Of a stretch of DNA of 55,242 nt, positions 28,598 through 38,044 are shown piece by piece (the stretch's first letter is position 1; the number at the start of each line of letters is the position of its first letter). The translations under genes and the position numbers were made by a program. The DNA lies in assembly GCA_947626905.1 (NCBI GenBank), contig CANQUE010000007.1:1-55242 (forward strand), in the 5' to 3' direction. Below the pieces are notes generated by a model. That model had not been told where the DNA came from. It made no database searches and was given only the letters and a program-made list of their open reading frames with translations. The DNA is from an uncultured Oscillospiraceae bacterium. GTDB taxonomy: Bacteria > Bacillota > Clostridia > Oscillospirales > Oscillospiraceae.

Positions 28598-30976
28598 ATG
28601 GATCTTTCCAGAGAATGGCTGAACGACTATACAAAGATCACCATTTCCGACAAGGAATTCTGCGACGGCATGACCATGTCCGGGTCCAAGGTGGAGGGCG
28701 TATCCGTCACCGGCGCGGGCATTGAAAACGTGGTGGCCGGCCGTGTGACCGCCATGGAGCGGCACCCCAACTCCGACCACATGTTCATCTGCCAGGTGGA
28801 CGCAGGCCAGGACCGGCCGCTCACCATCGTCACCGGCGCGCAGAACGTATCTGTGGGCGACATGGTGCCCGTGGCCCTGGACGGGGCGAAGCTGCCCGGC
28901 GGCGTGGAGATAAAGACCTCCAAGCTCCGGGGCGTACAGAGCGAGGGCATGCTCTGCTCCCTGGGCGAGCTGGGCCTGGACACCCACGACTACCCCTATG
29001 CCATCGAAAACGGCATCTTCATCATGGACGAGCCCTGCCAGCCCGGCGACGACATCCTCCGGGTCCTGGGCCTGGGCGACAGCGTGGTGGAGTTCGAGAT
29101 CACCAACAACCGCCCCGACTGCCTGAGCGTCATCGGGCTGGCCCGGGAGGCCGCCGCCACCTTCGGCACGGACTTTTCCGTCCGCGAGCCGGCGGTAAAG
29201 GGCGCTGGGGACGACATCCGCAAGTATCTGACCGTGCAGATCGACGAGCCCGCCCTCTGCCCCCGGTATACCGCCCGGATGGTGAAGAACATCCGCATCG
29301 AGCCCTCCCCCGCCTGGCTGCGCCGGCGGCTGCGCGCCAGCGGCATCCGCCCCATCAACAACATCGTGGACATCACCAACTACGTGATGCAGGAATACGG
29401 CCAGCCCATGCACGCGTTCGACTACAGCTGCGTTGGCGGGGAAAAGATCGTGGTCCGCCGGGCCGCTCCCGGGGAGGAGCTGGAGACTCTGGACGGTAAC
29501 GCCCGGAAGCTCACTCCCAATATGCTCATCATCGCCGACGCGGAAAAGCCCATCGGCGTGGCGGGCGTCATGGGCGGCGGCAACTCTGAGATCGTGGACA
29601 GCACCAAGACCATCGTGTTCGAGTCCGCCAACTTCAACGGCACCTCCATCCGCAAGACCGCCATCGCCCTGGGCATGCGCACCGATGCCTCCGGCAAGTT
29701 CGAGAAGGGCCTGGACCCGGAGGGGACCATCCCCGCCGTGCAGCGGGCCTGCGAGCTGGTGGAGCTGCTGGGCTGCGGCGACGTGATCGATGGGATGATC
29801 GACGTGGTGGCCACCCCGCCCGTCAAGCGGACGGTAAAGCTGGAGCCGGAGAAGGTCAACGCCCTGCTGGGCACGGACATCAGCCGGGACTATATGGTAA
29901 AGGTGCTGGAGAAGCTGGGCTTCTCTGTGGAAGGGGACGTCATCCATGTTCCCTCCTGGCGCAGCGACATCGAGCATTACTCCGACATCGCCGAAGAGGT
30001 GGCCCGGTTCTACGGCTACGACGTGATCCAGTCCACCATGATCCGGGGCAAGACCGCCCAGGGCGGCTGGAACGAGAAGCAGAAGCTCACCAATCGCCTC
30101 AACGCCCTGTGCCAGGCGATGGGCTTCAACGAGATCCTCACCTATTCCTTCGGCAGCAAGAGCGCCTGGGACAAGATCCGCCTGCCGGCCGACTCCCCCC
30201 TGCGCCAGGCGCTGGTCATCCAAAACCCCCTGGGCGAGGACCGGAGCGTCATGCGCACCACGCCCATGCCCTCCATGCTGGAGGTGATGAGCACCAACGC
30301 CGCCCGGCGCAATCCCTCGGTCCGGCTGTATGAGCGGGCCAAGGTGTTCCATCCCCGGACGGACAACCCCCTGGCGGACGAGCGGATGTGGCTGGTACTG
30401 GGTGAATACGGCGGCGGCGCCGGGTTCTTCCAGCTCAAAGGCTGCGTTGAGGCCATTTTGAAGGATATGCGGGTGCAGGACGCCGCTTTCACCGCCGAAA
30501 CGGCGGAGGGCGCCTTCCACCCGGGCCGCTGCGCCCGGATCAGCGCCGGCGGCGAGTGCATCGGCCTGCTGGGCCAGATCCATCCCGCCGTCTGCGACGC
30601 ATACGGTCTGGACCACAACAGCTTTTACGCCCAGCTCAGCATGGAGGCCATGGCCGCCCATCAGGGCCCGGAGCGGACCTTCACCGCCCTGCCCCGCTTC
30701 CCTGCGGTCAGCCGGGACATCGCCCTGGTCTGCGCCGCGGATATCCCTGTGGCCTCGCTGGTGGCCACCATCCAGGCCGCCGGAAAGCCCTATCTGGAAA
30801 AAGCGGAGCTGTTCGACGTGTATACCGGCGATCCCATCCCCGCCGGCAGCAAGAGCGTGGCCTTCTCCCTGACGCTCCGGGCGGCGGACCAGACCCTCAC
30901 CGAGGAGCACACCGCCGAGACCATGTCCGCCATCCTTGCGGCCCTGGCGGCGGAACACGGCGCCGCGATCCGGTGA
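28598..30976 (+). CDS. pheT: Phenylalanine-tRNA ligase beta subunit
   Basis: The 792-residue beta subunit. It shows the EMAP/OB-type tRNA-binding domain (about 40-150, VTAMERHPNSDHMFICQVDAG), the B3/4 editing domain (about 205-390, RPINNIVDITNYVMQEYGQPMHAFD, ending GMRTDASGKFEKGLDP), B5 (about 400-475), the inactive catalytic-like domain and the C-terminal anticodon-binding FDX-ACB domain (about 700-792, FPAVSRDIALVC). Full length for the family. AGGGGGT precedes the ATG. Confidence 0.97.
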   Translation: MDLSREWLNDYTKITISDKEFCDGMTMSGSKVEGVSVTGAGIENVVAGRVTAMERHPNSDHMFICQVDAGQDRPLTIVTGAQNVSVGDMVPVALDGAKLPGGVEIKTSKLRGVQSEGMLCSLGELGLDTHDYPYAIENGIFIMDEPCQPGDDILRVLGLGDSVVEFEITNNRPDCLSVIGLAREAAATFGTDFSVREPAVKGAGDDIRKYLTVQIDEPALCPRYTARMVKNIRIEPSPAWLRRRLRASGIRPINNIVDITNYVMQEYGQPMHAFDYSCVGGEKIVVRRAAPGEELETLDGNARKLTPNMLIIADAEKPIGVAGVMGGGNSEIVDSTKTIVFESANFNGTSIRKTAIALGMRTDASGKFEKGLDPEGTIPAVQRACELVELLGCGDVIDGMIDVVATPPVKRTVKLEPEKVNALLGTDISRDYMVKVLEKLGFSVEGDVIHVPSWRSDIEHYSDIAEEVARFYGYDVIQSTMIRGKTAQGGWNEKQKLTNRLNALCQAMGFNEILTYSFGSKSAWDKIRLPADSPLRQALVIQNPLGEDRSVMRTTPMPSMLEVMSTNAARRNPSVRLYERAKVFHPRTDNPLADERMWLVLGEYGGGAGFFQLKGCVEAILKDMRVQDAAFTAETAEGAFHPGRCARISAGGECIGLLGQIHPAVCDAYGLDHNSFYAQLSMEAMAAHQGPERTFTALPRFPAVSRDIALVCAADIPVASLVATIQAAGKPYLEKAELFDVYTGDPIPAGSKSVAFSLTLRAADQTLTEEHTAETMSAILAALAAEHGAAIR

Positions 30977-30998
30977 CGCGTAATTATTCTTAATACTT

Positions 30999-31033
30999 TT
31001 GTAACATCTTTCAAAATGAAAGTATGCTATACT
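30999..31033 (+). promoter_or_regulatory. Promoter region and dyad before ireB
   Basis: TTGTAA (30999-31004) pairs at 18 bases with TATGCT (31023-31028); TATACT (31028-31033) is an alternative -10. Between them is a 6-3-6 dyad, CTTTCA-AAA-TGAAAG (31008-31022), that could be an operator. Confidence 0.4.
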
Positions 31034-31075
31034 AATGACAGCGATCGTCCATGTGATACAAAGGAGGGATAAGCC

Positions 31076-31318
31076 ATGGAAGAATCCACCCGTAAGTTCA
31101 AGGTCCTGGACCACAGTGCCGAGATCCGGGAGATCATGTCCAGCGTATACAGCTCTCTTCTGGTGAAGGGCTACAACCCCATCAACCAGATCGTAGGCTA
31201 TATCCTCTCTGAGGACCCCACCTATATCACCAACTACAACAACGCCCGGGCGCTGATCTGCCGTCTGGACCGGGACGATCTGCTGCAGGAGCTGGTCAGC
31301 TTCTATCTGCAAAAATAA
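31076..31318 (+). CDS. ireB: IreB family regulatory phosphoprotein (UPF0297)
   Basis: An 80-residue UPF0297 protein with the family's KFKVLDHSAEIREIMSSVYSSLLVKGYNPINQIVGY and YITNYNNARALICRLDRDDLLQELV, full length. In Enterococcus, IreB is a substrate of the Ser/Thr kinase IreK and restrains cephalosporin resistance. A near-perfect AAGGAGG lies 8 bases before the ATG. In most Firmicutes it is in an alaS-yrzL-ruvX-yrzB cluster; here it is alone, with its own promoter and strong terminator, behind pheT. Confidence 0.93.
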   Translation: MEESTRKFKVLDHSAEIREIMSSVYSSLLVKGYNPINQIVGYILSEDPTYITNYNNARALICRLDRDDLLQELVSFYLQK

Positions 31319-31329
31319 ACGCTTCCCAT

Positions 31330-31371
31330 AAAACGATCCCGGCGCCGTATACGCGGCGCCGGGATCGTTTT
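31330..31371. terminator. Strong bidirectional terminator
   Basis: An 18-bp perfect stem (31330-31347 with 31354-31371), A-run on one arm and T-run on the other, sits between convergent ireB and the aminotransferase gene and should stop transcription from both. Confidence 0.85.
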
Positions 31372-31377
31372 ATCTTC

Positions 31378-32511
31378 TCATTTTTTGAAAAACCGTTCCA
31401 TCCGGTCCAGGCCCTCTTTCAGCTCCTCGTCCGAATAGCAGTAGCTCATGCGTACATAGCCCTCGGTGCCGAAGTATACGCCCGGGATCAGGCCCACCCC
31501 CGCTTCCGCCAGGAGCTTTTTACAAAAGCTCTTGGAATCCAGGCCAAACTGGCCGATGGGGATGAACATATAAAAGGCCCCTTCCGGCTCCTGGACCGGC
31601 AGGCCCATGGCGGTGAGCCGTCCGAACACATAGTCCCTGCGCCGTTTGAACAGCGCCCGCACCGGGGACACGTCCGTGTCCAGCGCCTTTACGCAGGCGG
31701 GCTGCAAAAAGGACGGCGCGGAGGTGACGCAATACTGATGGAACACCTGCAGCCTCTCCCGCAGCGGCGCGTCCGCCATCAGGTATCCCAGCCGCCACCC
31801 GGTCATGGCGTAGGGCTTTGAAAAGCTCTGCACCACGATGATCCGATCCCGCATGTCCTGGTGATCGGCAAAGGCGTGATATTCTCCGGAATACACCAGC
31901 TCCCGGTACACGTCGTCGCAGATGACGAAAACGGGCAGCTCCTTCAGCACGTCGTGGACCGCGTCCAGCGTCTTTTTCGTATAGATACAGCCGGTGGGGT
32001 TATTGGGGCTGGTGAGGATGATGGCCTTGGTCCTGGCGGTGATGGCCGCCCGAAGCGCTTCCGGGTCGATCTGGAAGCGGTTGTTCTCCGTGGGCAGAGC
32101 CACCGGCGTGCCCCGGTTCAGCCGCACCAGGGATTCGTAAAGGCCAAAGGCGGGCGTGGGGATGATCACCTCGTCCCCCGGATTCAGCACGGTGGCCAGA
32201 GATACGAACAGCGCCTCCGTGGCCCCATCGGTGAGCAGGATCTCGTCGGGGGAATAGCACAGGCCATGGGCCCGCTTTTCGTAGTCAGAGATGGCCTGCA
32301 GCGTGTAGGGATAGCCGTTGCCGGGAGGATAGTGGGTGTCGTTGGCGTCCAGCGCCTCCTTCACCGCCTGTTTGATGGGCTCCGGGGTGTTCAGGTCGGG
32401 CTCGCCCAGCGTAAAGCCGATGGCCCCGGGGGTAGACCGGACCAGATAGGTGAATTCCCGGATGCCGGAAAGCTGCTCCGCCTTCGCGGCGGTGTTGATC
32501 GTCAATTCCAT
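31378..32511 (-). CDS. Class I/II pyridoxal-phosphate aminotransferase
   Basis: A 377-residue fold-I aminotransferase of the AspC/PatA group. The PLP lysine is in SFSKPYAMTGWRLGY; LTDGATEALFVSLA, SPNNPTGCIYTKK, and ICDDVYRELVY supply the other cofactor contacts, and the C-terminal YVRMSYCYSDEELKEGLDRM has the substrate-carboxylate Arg. The substrate (aspartate, aromatic or branched) cannot be fixed from motifs. AAAGGAG precedes the ATG. It begins 16 bases after the binding-protein gene ends, so the two may share a transcript. Confidence 0.9.
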   Translation of the reverse strand: MELTINTAAKAEQLSGIREFTYLVRSTPGAIGFTLGEPDLNTPEPIKQAVKEALDANDTHYPPGNGYPYTLQAISDYEKRAHGLCYSPDEILLTDGATEALFVSLATVLNPGDEVIIPTPAFGLYESLVRLNRGTPVALPTENNRFQIDPEALRAAITARTKAIILTSPNNPTGCIYTKKTLDAVHDVLKELPVFVICDDVYRELVYSGEYHAFADHQDMRDRIIVVQSFSKPYAMTGWRLGYLMADAPLRERLQVFHQYCVTSAPSFLQPACVKALDTDVSPVRALFKRRRDYVFGRLTAMGLPVQEPEGAFYMFIPIGQFGLDSKSFCKKLLAEAGVGLIPGVYFGTEGYVRMSYCYSDEELKEGLDRMERFFKK

Positions 32512-32527
32512 ATCCCGCGCTCCTTTG

Positions 32528-34162
32528 TCATTCTTCTGCCGCCGTCACAGGTTCAACGCTCATGTAAAGCTCCGCGCTGCCGATGCCGAACAGGCCCCCC
32601 GAACTGGCCAGGACCTGATCGTACCCGGTCCAGCGGTCATTCCGGATCGCCTGAATGTCGCTGTAATAACCCAGGATCAGATAGGGGCAGTCGTCATAGA
32701 CGATCTGCTGCAGCTGCCCGGCCAGGACGTTGATCCGCTCCGGGTCGTCCGTCTGGCAAAGCTGTTGATAGGTCTGGGTGTAGCTCTCGCTGTCCCAGCC
32801 GGTAAGGCTCTTGGACGAGGGGCAAAAGCGCCGGGCGCTGGTGGCCGCGTTGACGCTGTTGTGCCAGCTGAGCATACACATGTCCCAATCGTCCTTTGGC
32901 CCGCAGACCTCTTCGATGCTGCCCTCCGTGGATTTCCAGGAGATCTTTATCCCCAGCGTCTGCATATCCTCGCTAAGGACGCTGGCCGCCGTGGAGGACC
33001 AGTCGTCCTCCGCGCTGGTATACAGCCGCAGCACCAGTTCCTCCTCGTTGCCGATGAACTCCAGGTTCCCGTCGTTGTCCATGTCGGCATATCCCAGGGA
33101 GTTGAGCGCGCCCAGGGCGGCGGAGGGGTTGTAGTCCCGGGGATTGGGCACCTGATAGAAATAATCCGCCCCCGGGCTGGCCCAGGTAGTACCGACCATG
33201 CTGGACTGGCCGGAGGACATATTCAGCATCCGCGCCCGGTCGGTACAGTATTCCACCGCCTGTCTTGCGCCGGTCTGCTGGAACAGATCGCTGCGGGTAT
33301 TGAACGCCAGCGCCCAGACCTGGCTGCTGGGCAGATAGGCCTGGATGAGCTGCACGCCGGGCACGCCCTCCAGGGTGGTGAGCTGCACATCCGTCATCCC
33401 CACGGCCGCGTCCGCCTCGCCGGAGGATATGGCCCTGGCGGCCCCGGACTCGGTGGTGTAATAGGTGAACTGCACCTGGCCGATCTTGGCCCGGCCGCCG
33501 AAATAATCCTCTCTCGTGAGGAAGTTCCAGCGCTCCTCCTGGGGGGCGTTGGGTTCCTGGCTCAGGACGAACGGCCCGGTGCCGATCATCTCCGCATTGT
33601 CGAATTCTCCCAGATCGTCCTCATACCCGCGCCACACCTTTTCCGGCAGGATGGGCACGGAGCACAGCAGCATATCCCCCTTGATCCGCTCCGTGGTGAT
33701 CACCACCGTGCGATCGTCCGGGCAGGTGACGCCGGTAATGCCGTCCATGCAGTCGCCGTACAGATGGGACGAGCCCATGTTCTCATATGTAAAGCGCACG
33801 TCCTTCGACGTGAGCGGCGTGCCGTCGGAAAAAGTCACGCCCTGCCGAAGCCGGACGGTCCAGGTGAGCCGGTCGCTGGACAGGCTCCAGTCCTCCGCCA
33901 GGCACCCGGACGGGTCCCCCGCCGCGTCCAGCCGCCACAGAGGATCATAGGCCAGCAGGAAGAATTCCTCCGCCGTCTGATTCGTGGCAACAAAGGGGTT
34001 CAGGCTGTCCGGCCCTTCCGTCAGCGCCACGCGAAAGCTCGCGCCGCCGTCCGCCGACGGGCCCTTGCCGCTCCCGCCGCAGCCGGTCAGCAGCAGCAGC
34101 GCCGCGCACAACAGCGCCGGTACCGCCCTCCGCGCCCGGGATATAATCGACCGTCCCCTCAA
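32528..34162 (-). CDS. Family 5 solute-binding lipoprotein (peptide/nickel type)
   Basis: A 544-residue extracytoplasmic binding protein of the OppA/DppA family. The signal peptide (RAVPALLCAALLLLTGC) carries a lipobox cysteine at about 29. The mature part has the family N-terminal FRVALTEGPDSLNPFVATN and YDPLWRLDAAG, SLSSDRLTWTVRLRQGVTFSDGTPLTSKDV, and a C-terminal SLGYADMDNDGNLEF region. I choose TTG 34162 as start because AGGGGAGG is 8 bases upstream and it gives a normal signal peptide; an in-frame ATG at 34216 would put a basic extension in front. No permease or ATPase genes are adjacent, so its transporter lies elsewhere. Confidence 0.88.
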   Translation of the reverse strand: MRGRSIISRARRAVPALLCAALLLLTGCGGSGKGPSADGGASFRVALTEGPDSLNPFVATNQTAEEFFLLAYDPLWRLDAAGDPSGCLAEDWSLSSDRLTWTVRLRQGVTFSDGTPLTSKDVRFTYENMGSSHLYGDCMDGITGVTCPDDRTVVITTERIKGDMLLCSVPILPEKVWRGYEDDLGEFDNAEMIGTGPFVLSQEPNAPQEERWNFLTREDYFGGRAKIGQVQFTYYTTESGAARAISSGEADAAVGMTDVQLTTLEGVPGVQLIQAYLPSSQVWALAFNTRSDLFQQTGARQAVEYCTDRARMLNMSSGQSSMVGTTWASPGADYFYQVPNPRDYNPSAALGALNSLGYADMDNDGNLEFIGNEEELVLRLYTSAEDDWSSTAASVLSEDMQTLGIKISWKSTEGSIEEVCGPKDDWDMCMLSWHNSVNAATSARRFCPSSKSLTGWDSESYTQTYQQLCQTDDPERINVLAGQLQQIVYDDCPYLILGYYSDIQAIRNDRWTGYDQVLASSGGLFGIGSAELYMSVEPVTAAEE

Positions 34163-34197
34163 ATGGCAACGCCTCCCCTTCCGATAAGTCCTGCAAA

Positions 34198-34222
34198 GGG
34201 GCCGTGGTAAACCCACGGCCCC
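34198..34222 (-). terminator. Hairpin after the surface-protein gene
   Basis: A 10-bp perfect stem (34198-34207 with 34213-34222) lies 23 bases past the surface-protein stop; on the minus strand it is followed by TTTGC, a short T-run. It separates this gene from the binding-protein gene. Confidence 0.5.
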
Positions 34223-34244
34223 GGTAAAGATGCGCTGGTCCCGG

Positions 34245-36305
34245 TCAGTTTTTCTTCTTCTTCATGACCACCACCACGACCACGGCAGCCACTGCGCAGA
34301 CGACCAGGATGATGGCATAGAGAGTGAAGTTGTTGGTATTGCCGGTGGCAGGCGCGCCGTTGGGATTGTGGGTCGGCGCGGGCGTTGCCGTGGGCGCAGG
34401 GGTAGCGGTAGGCTCAACGGTGGGCTCGGGAGTGGCAACAGGCGCGTCGCCCTCCAGGGTCACGGCGAACACCACCGGATCGCCGGATGTGAAACTCACG
34501 CGGAAGGTGTGGCCGCCCTTATCCCAGGGCTGCCAGCGGCTGCCGCCGTTGACCATAGCGGGCAGCATGATCAGCTTGTTCCCTTCCACCTTATAATCCT
34601 TGTCCAGGGTGGCCTCACGCCAGTCATCTTCGCCGAACTTGATCTCCAGCTTATTGGGCGTGCGGTCGACGAAATCATGGGTGAACTCCACCGTCCGGTC
34701 CCAGGTCTCGGTGAATTCGGCCTCCGCTCCGGCAGCGCCGGGCTCCACCGTGATGGGAAGGGCCACATCCTTGTAGCCAGAGCCGTCCTCATCGTTCTCA
34801 AAGGAGAAGGTGATGGTATAGTCGGCCGGCTCCAAAGCGTCCAGATAATCCTTGATGATGACGGCGGTCTTGTCGTCGTCGATGGTAAAGTAGCCCTCGC
34901 CGGGGGTCAGGACGGCCCCGGCGGACTGCTCCGTGCCGATGCTGACGGTCTTGATCTTGGCGTCGGTGAAGGACACCATCATCGTATCGTTGCCGCCGAT
35001 CTGCCACACGTCGATGGTCTCCCCCTCCACGAAGCCGGGGTCCTTATCGGTGACAGGGACGTTGACAGGCTCTTCGGGGGCCACGTCCTTATACTGGGCC
35101 ACTGCCTCCACATCGCCCTCCACGGTGAACTCCGTCTTGGCGTCATGGATCTCATCGTTGATGAGCCAGCCGGCAAATTCCTTGCCGGAGGGGGCTTCAA
35201 AACCGAACTCGCTGAGGATGATCAGGTTCTTGTCGGATTCCACCGCGTTCTGCACCGCTTCGCCGGCGCCCTCGCCGGGCGCGTAGGTGATGGTGTAGGT
35301 CACCACAGGAGGCTCCTCCTCTTCCGGTTCAGGCTCCGGGGTCTCAGCGGGAGGCGCCTGATCCTCCGGCACGACGGGGCCCACGCCGGGATCTTCCGTC
35401 ATCGGCTCATCGTTCCCGCCCATGCCGGACATATCCGGGCCCACGCCGGGCTCGTCGACCGAAGGCTGGACCGGTCCCATGCCGGGGCCGCCCACAGCCA
35501 GAGAGGACAGGGGGATGGTATCCACGCTCAGCTTGTCGTCTTCGTTGTAGTTGATAACGGAGATGGCCTTCTCGCCCTCTTCGCTGTCCCGCAGGTCGGC
35601 CACCGCCGTGGTGCCGCTCAGCTCCAGATCCTCCGGCACGTTGACCGTCAGGAACAGCTCCACACCGGCTTCCTCCACCGCCTTCGCGGCCTCGGGCGCG
35701 CCGATGGCGATGAAGTGGCCCTGCACGTCGGCCAGCGCCGCGCGGATATCGTCGGCGGTCAGGCTGCCGTCCACGCCCACCAGCGTCACGATCTGCTCCA
35801 CGCCATTGGCGAGGGTGACGTTATAGGTGATGGTCTGGCCCACATACAGCGGCGTATAGGAGGACTCTTCTTCCTCCTCCACGGACGCCGGGTCGGCCTC
35901 GTCCACAGGCTCTTCCACAGGGCCGGTGATAGAGCCGGTCACAGGGCCGGTGGCCACGGCCACATCCTGCGCCTCGTCCGCCGTTTCAGCCGCCAGATCC
36001 TCTTCTCCCAGCACCTGGTCCTCTTCCACCGCCGCCGACTCCTCTTCCGCAGGGGCCGGGCCCATGAACACCACGTCATACCCGGCATGATCCGTCTCGG
36101 ATTCGCCGCCGGCTACGTCGATGACATAGGTGTGCTCATACCCGCTCTTGAGCAGAGCGATGTAATCCTCTTCCAAATGGTCCCCATTCACCGCCAGAAT
36201 GGAGATGGGATCGTTGGCCTCCGCCGCATTGGCCGCCACACCCAGGCTGGCGAACATGCACAGCAGGATGCCAAACACGACCAGCGTGATCCATGCTTTC
36301 CTCAT
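34245..36305 (-). CDS. Cell-wall-anchored surface protein with Listeria-Bacteroides repeat
   Basis: A 686-residue secreted, very acidic protein. It has a signal peptide (about 1-28, LVVFGILLCMFASLGVAANA), an Asp/Glu/Pro-rich region (80-150), a folded segment (about 155-260), a Pro/Gly/Glu spacer, a Flg_new/InlB-B-like repeat (about 338-410, TITYAPGEGAGEAV to FAGWLINDE), a further beta domain, and a Pro/Thr stalk (PTVEPTATPAPTATPAPT). The end is a sorting signal: PATGN, a hydrophobic helix (LYAIILVVCAVAAVVVVVV) and MKKKKN. The xPxTG variant implies a sortase, not present in this window. GGAGG precedes the ATG. Confidence 0.88.
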   Translation of the reverse strand: MRKAWITLVVFGILLCMFASLGVAANAAEANDPISILAVNGDHLEEDYIALLKSGYEHTYVIDVAGGESETDHAGYDVVFMGPAPAEEESAAVEEDQVLGEEDLAAETADEAQDVAVATGPVTGSITGPVEEPVDEADPASVEEEEESSYTPLYVGQTITYNVTLANGVEQIVTLVGVDGSLTADDIRAALADVQGHFIAIGAPEAAKAVEEAGVELFLTVNVPEDLELSGTTAVADLRDSEEGEKAISVINYNEDDKLSVDTIPLSSLAVGGPGMGPVQPSVDEPGVGPDMSGMGGNDEPMTEDPGVGPVVPEDQAPPAETPEPEPEEEEPPVVTYTITYAPGEGAGEAVQNAVESDKNLIILSEFGFEAPSGKEFAGWLINDEIHDAKTEFTVEGDVEAVAQYKDVAPEEPVNVPVTDKDPGFVEGETIDVWQIGGNDTMMVSFTDAKIKTVSIGTEQSAGAVLTPGEGYFTIDDDKTAVIIKDYLDALEPADYTITFSFENDEDGSGYKDVALPITVEPGAAGAEAEFTETWDRTVEFTHDFVDRTPNKLEIKFGEDDWREATLDKDYKVEGNKLIMLPAMVNGGSRWQPWDKGGHTFRVSFTSGDPVVFAVTLEGDAPVATPEPTVEPTATPAPTATPAPTHNPNGAPATGNTNNFTLYAIILVVCAVAAVVVVVVMKKKKN

Positions 36306-36455
36306 AAGACCGTACCTCCAGAATACAAGAGTCGCTCGTAATCTTTTTGTTAATGTTTTGTTATCTACAGCCCGATACGGTTACAATTTTATCATCTATC
36401 CCGCTGCTTGTCAACGAGTTGTTTCAGAATTTTTCCCTTTTTAACGGAATATGCT

Positions 36456-37868
36456 TCACGCTGTTTCTGTTTTTTCTCTCCCCGCGCCGGACAAGGTGTT
36501 GACCCAATAGCGTTTTTTGACGAGCACCAGCCCGACCGCGTCTTTGACGAGCACGGTGGCGCCCGCCAGGGTATACGCCGCCACGATCCCCAGCGCCGTC
36601 CCATGGATCAATATCCACGCCACCGGAACGTGCACCGCCCAGGTGAAGCAGGAGTCGAACAAAAACGTCACCATCGTCTTTCCTCCGGAGCGCATGGTAA
36701 AGTAACATCCGTTGGAAAGCGCGTTGAACGGCAGCAGCGCCGCCATGGCGCATATGATGCCTCCAGCCAGGGCGCGCACATCGCCGGTGGTGTTGTAAAA
36801 CCGGGGAAACAGCCCGCTCAGCGCCATCATCCCCAGGGCGATGGCCAGCGCCACGGCCACTTCCAGCACCAGCATTTTCCGGTCTGTGTCCACCGCCTGC
36901 TCTGTCTGTCCGGCGCCCAGGGCCTGGCCCACGATGATGCCGATGGTGCTGCCCATGCTGAAGGCCACCGTGGTGAACAGATCGGACAGCACGAAGGCTA
37001 TATTCATGGCTGCCATGACGGAGATGCCCCGGGTGGAATAGATCTGCGTAAGGGTGGCCTCGCCCATGCACCAGAGGGTCTCGTTCAGGATCAGCGGGAT
37101 GCTCCGCCGTGTCATATTCCCCAGCAGGGCCCTGCCCATAGGCGCGCCCTGCCACATCCGGCGGGTGAACAGCACCTCGTTTTTGTGCCGGTGGCTCCAC
37201 AGGATATTGACGCCCGCCTCCGCGAAGCGGGAGATCACCGTGGCCAGGGCCGCGCCCCGCACGCCCATGGCGGGGGCTCCCAGCCTGCCGAAGATCAGCA
37301 CCCAGTTCAGGGCCAGATTCACGCCCACCGCCGCCCAGGAGGCGATCATGGGCACCGCGGCCCTGTCCGCCTCCCGGAGCGTGGTGGCGTACGCCTGGCT
37401 CAGGGCGAAGGGCAGCATCCCCCACAGCATGATGCCCAAATATCCCATGGCGCTGTCCATCACCAGGGCCGTCTGCTCCGGCGTTCCGGTGACGTAAAGG
37501 CCCGCCAGCCTTTCGCCGAACAGGGCGAACACGCCCATGCACACCAGGCAGATGGCCGTCCCGCTGATCAGCTTATAGCGGAAAGCCGCCTTGAAGGACC
37601 TCTCGTCCCCCGCGCCCCAGAATTGAGCGCAGAAGATGCCCGGCCCGGCCACCGTGCCGAACATGACCAGGTTGAAAATGAAAAACAGCTGGCCTATCAC
37701 GGCCACGCCGCTCATGGAGGCTGTGCCGGTCTGCCCCACCATTACATTGTCCAGCAGATTGACAAAATTCGTCACCACATTCTGGAGCATCATCGGCAGC
37801 GCCACCGACAGCGCGCGCCGGTAAAAGCGCCTGTCCCCTATAAATTTATGTATGCCGGTAGAATGCAT
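36456..37868 (-). CDS. MATE family efflux transporter
   Basis: A 470-residue multidrug and toxic compound extrusion protein with about twelve membrane helices. The family N-terminal LSVALPMMLQNVVTNFVNLLDNVMVGQTGT and the repeat-half equivalent IPLILNETLWCMGEATLTQIYST are clear. Such pumps use Na+ or H+ to expel cationic drugs; the substrate is unknown. GGAAGGCGGAG precedes the ATG. It stands alone, convergent on nothing, with the surface-protein gene 150 bases downstream in the same orientation. Confidence 0.92.
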   Translation of the reverse strand: MHSTGIHKFIGDRRFYRRALSVALPMMLQNVVTNFVNLLDNVMVGQTGTASMSGVAVIGQLFFIFNLVMFGTVAGPGIFCAQFWGAGDERSFKAAFRYKLISGTAICLVCMGVFALFGERLAGLYVTGTPEQTALVMDSAMGYLGIMLWGMLPFALSQAYATTLREADRAAVPMIASWAAVGVNLALNWVLIFGRLGAPAMGVRGAALATVISRFAEAGVNILWSHRHKNEVLFTRRMWQGAPMGRALLGNMTRRSIPLILNETLWCMGEATLTQIYSTRGISVMAAMNIAFVLSDLFTTVAFSMGSTIGIIVGQALGAGQTEQAVDTDRKMLVLEVAVALAIALGMMALSGLFPRFYNTTGDVRALAGGIICAMAALLPFNALSNGCYFTMRSGGKTMVTFLFDSCFTWAVHVPVAWILIHGTALGIVAAYTLAGATVLVKDAVGLVLVKKRYWVNTLSGAGREKTETA

Positions 37869-38044
37869 GGTCTCCGCCTTCCAAACATAGTGCCAGCCAT
37901 TATATCCAATGGCCTCGCCGTTGTCAACCGAAGCCGTGGCATACCGGACGATCTGTGTTTTCTTTTTTGGACAGATGTGATATACTATACAGGCCCAAAA
38001 CCGCTGTCGGGCGAAGGCCCGTCACCGAAAGAGAGGTCAGCTTT

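Noticed and set aside
27473-31312. 1279-codon minus-strand open frame opposite pheS and pheT
   Set aside because: Spans two conserved genes and their spacer in antisense, with biased composition and no domain; a GC-driven shadow.
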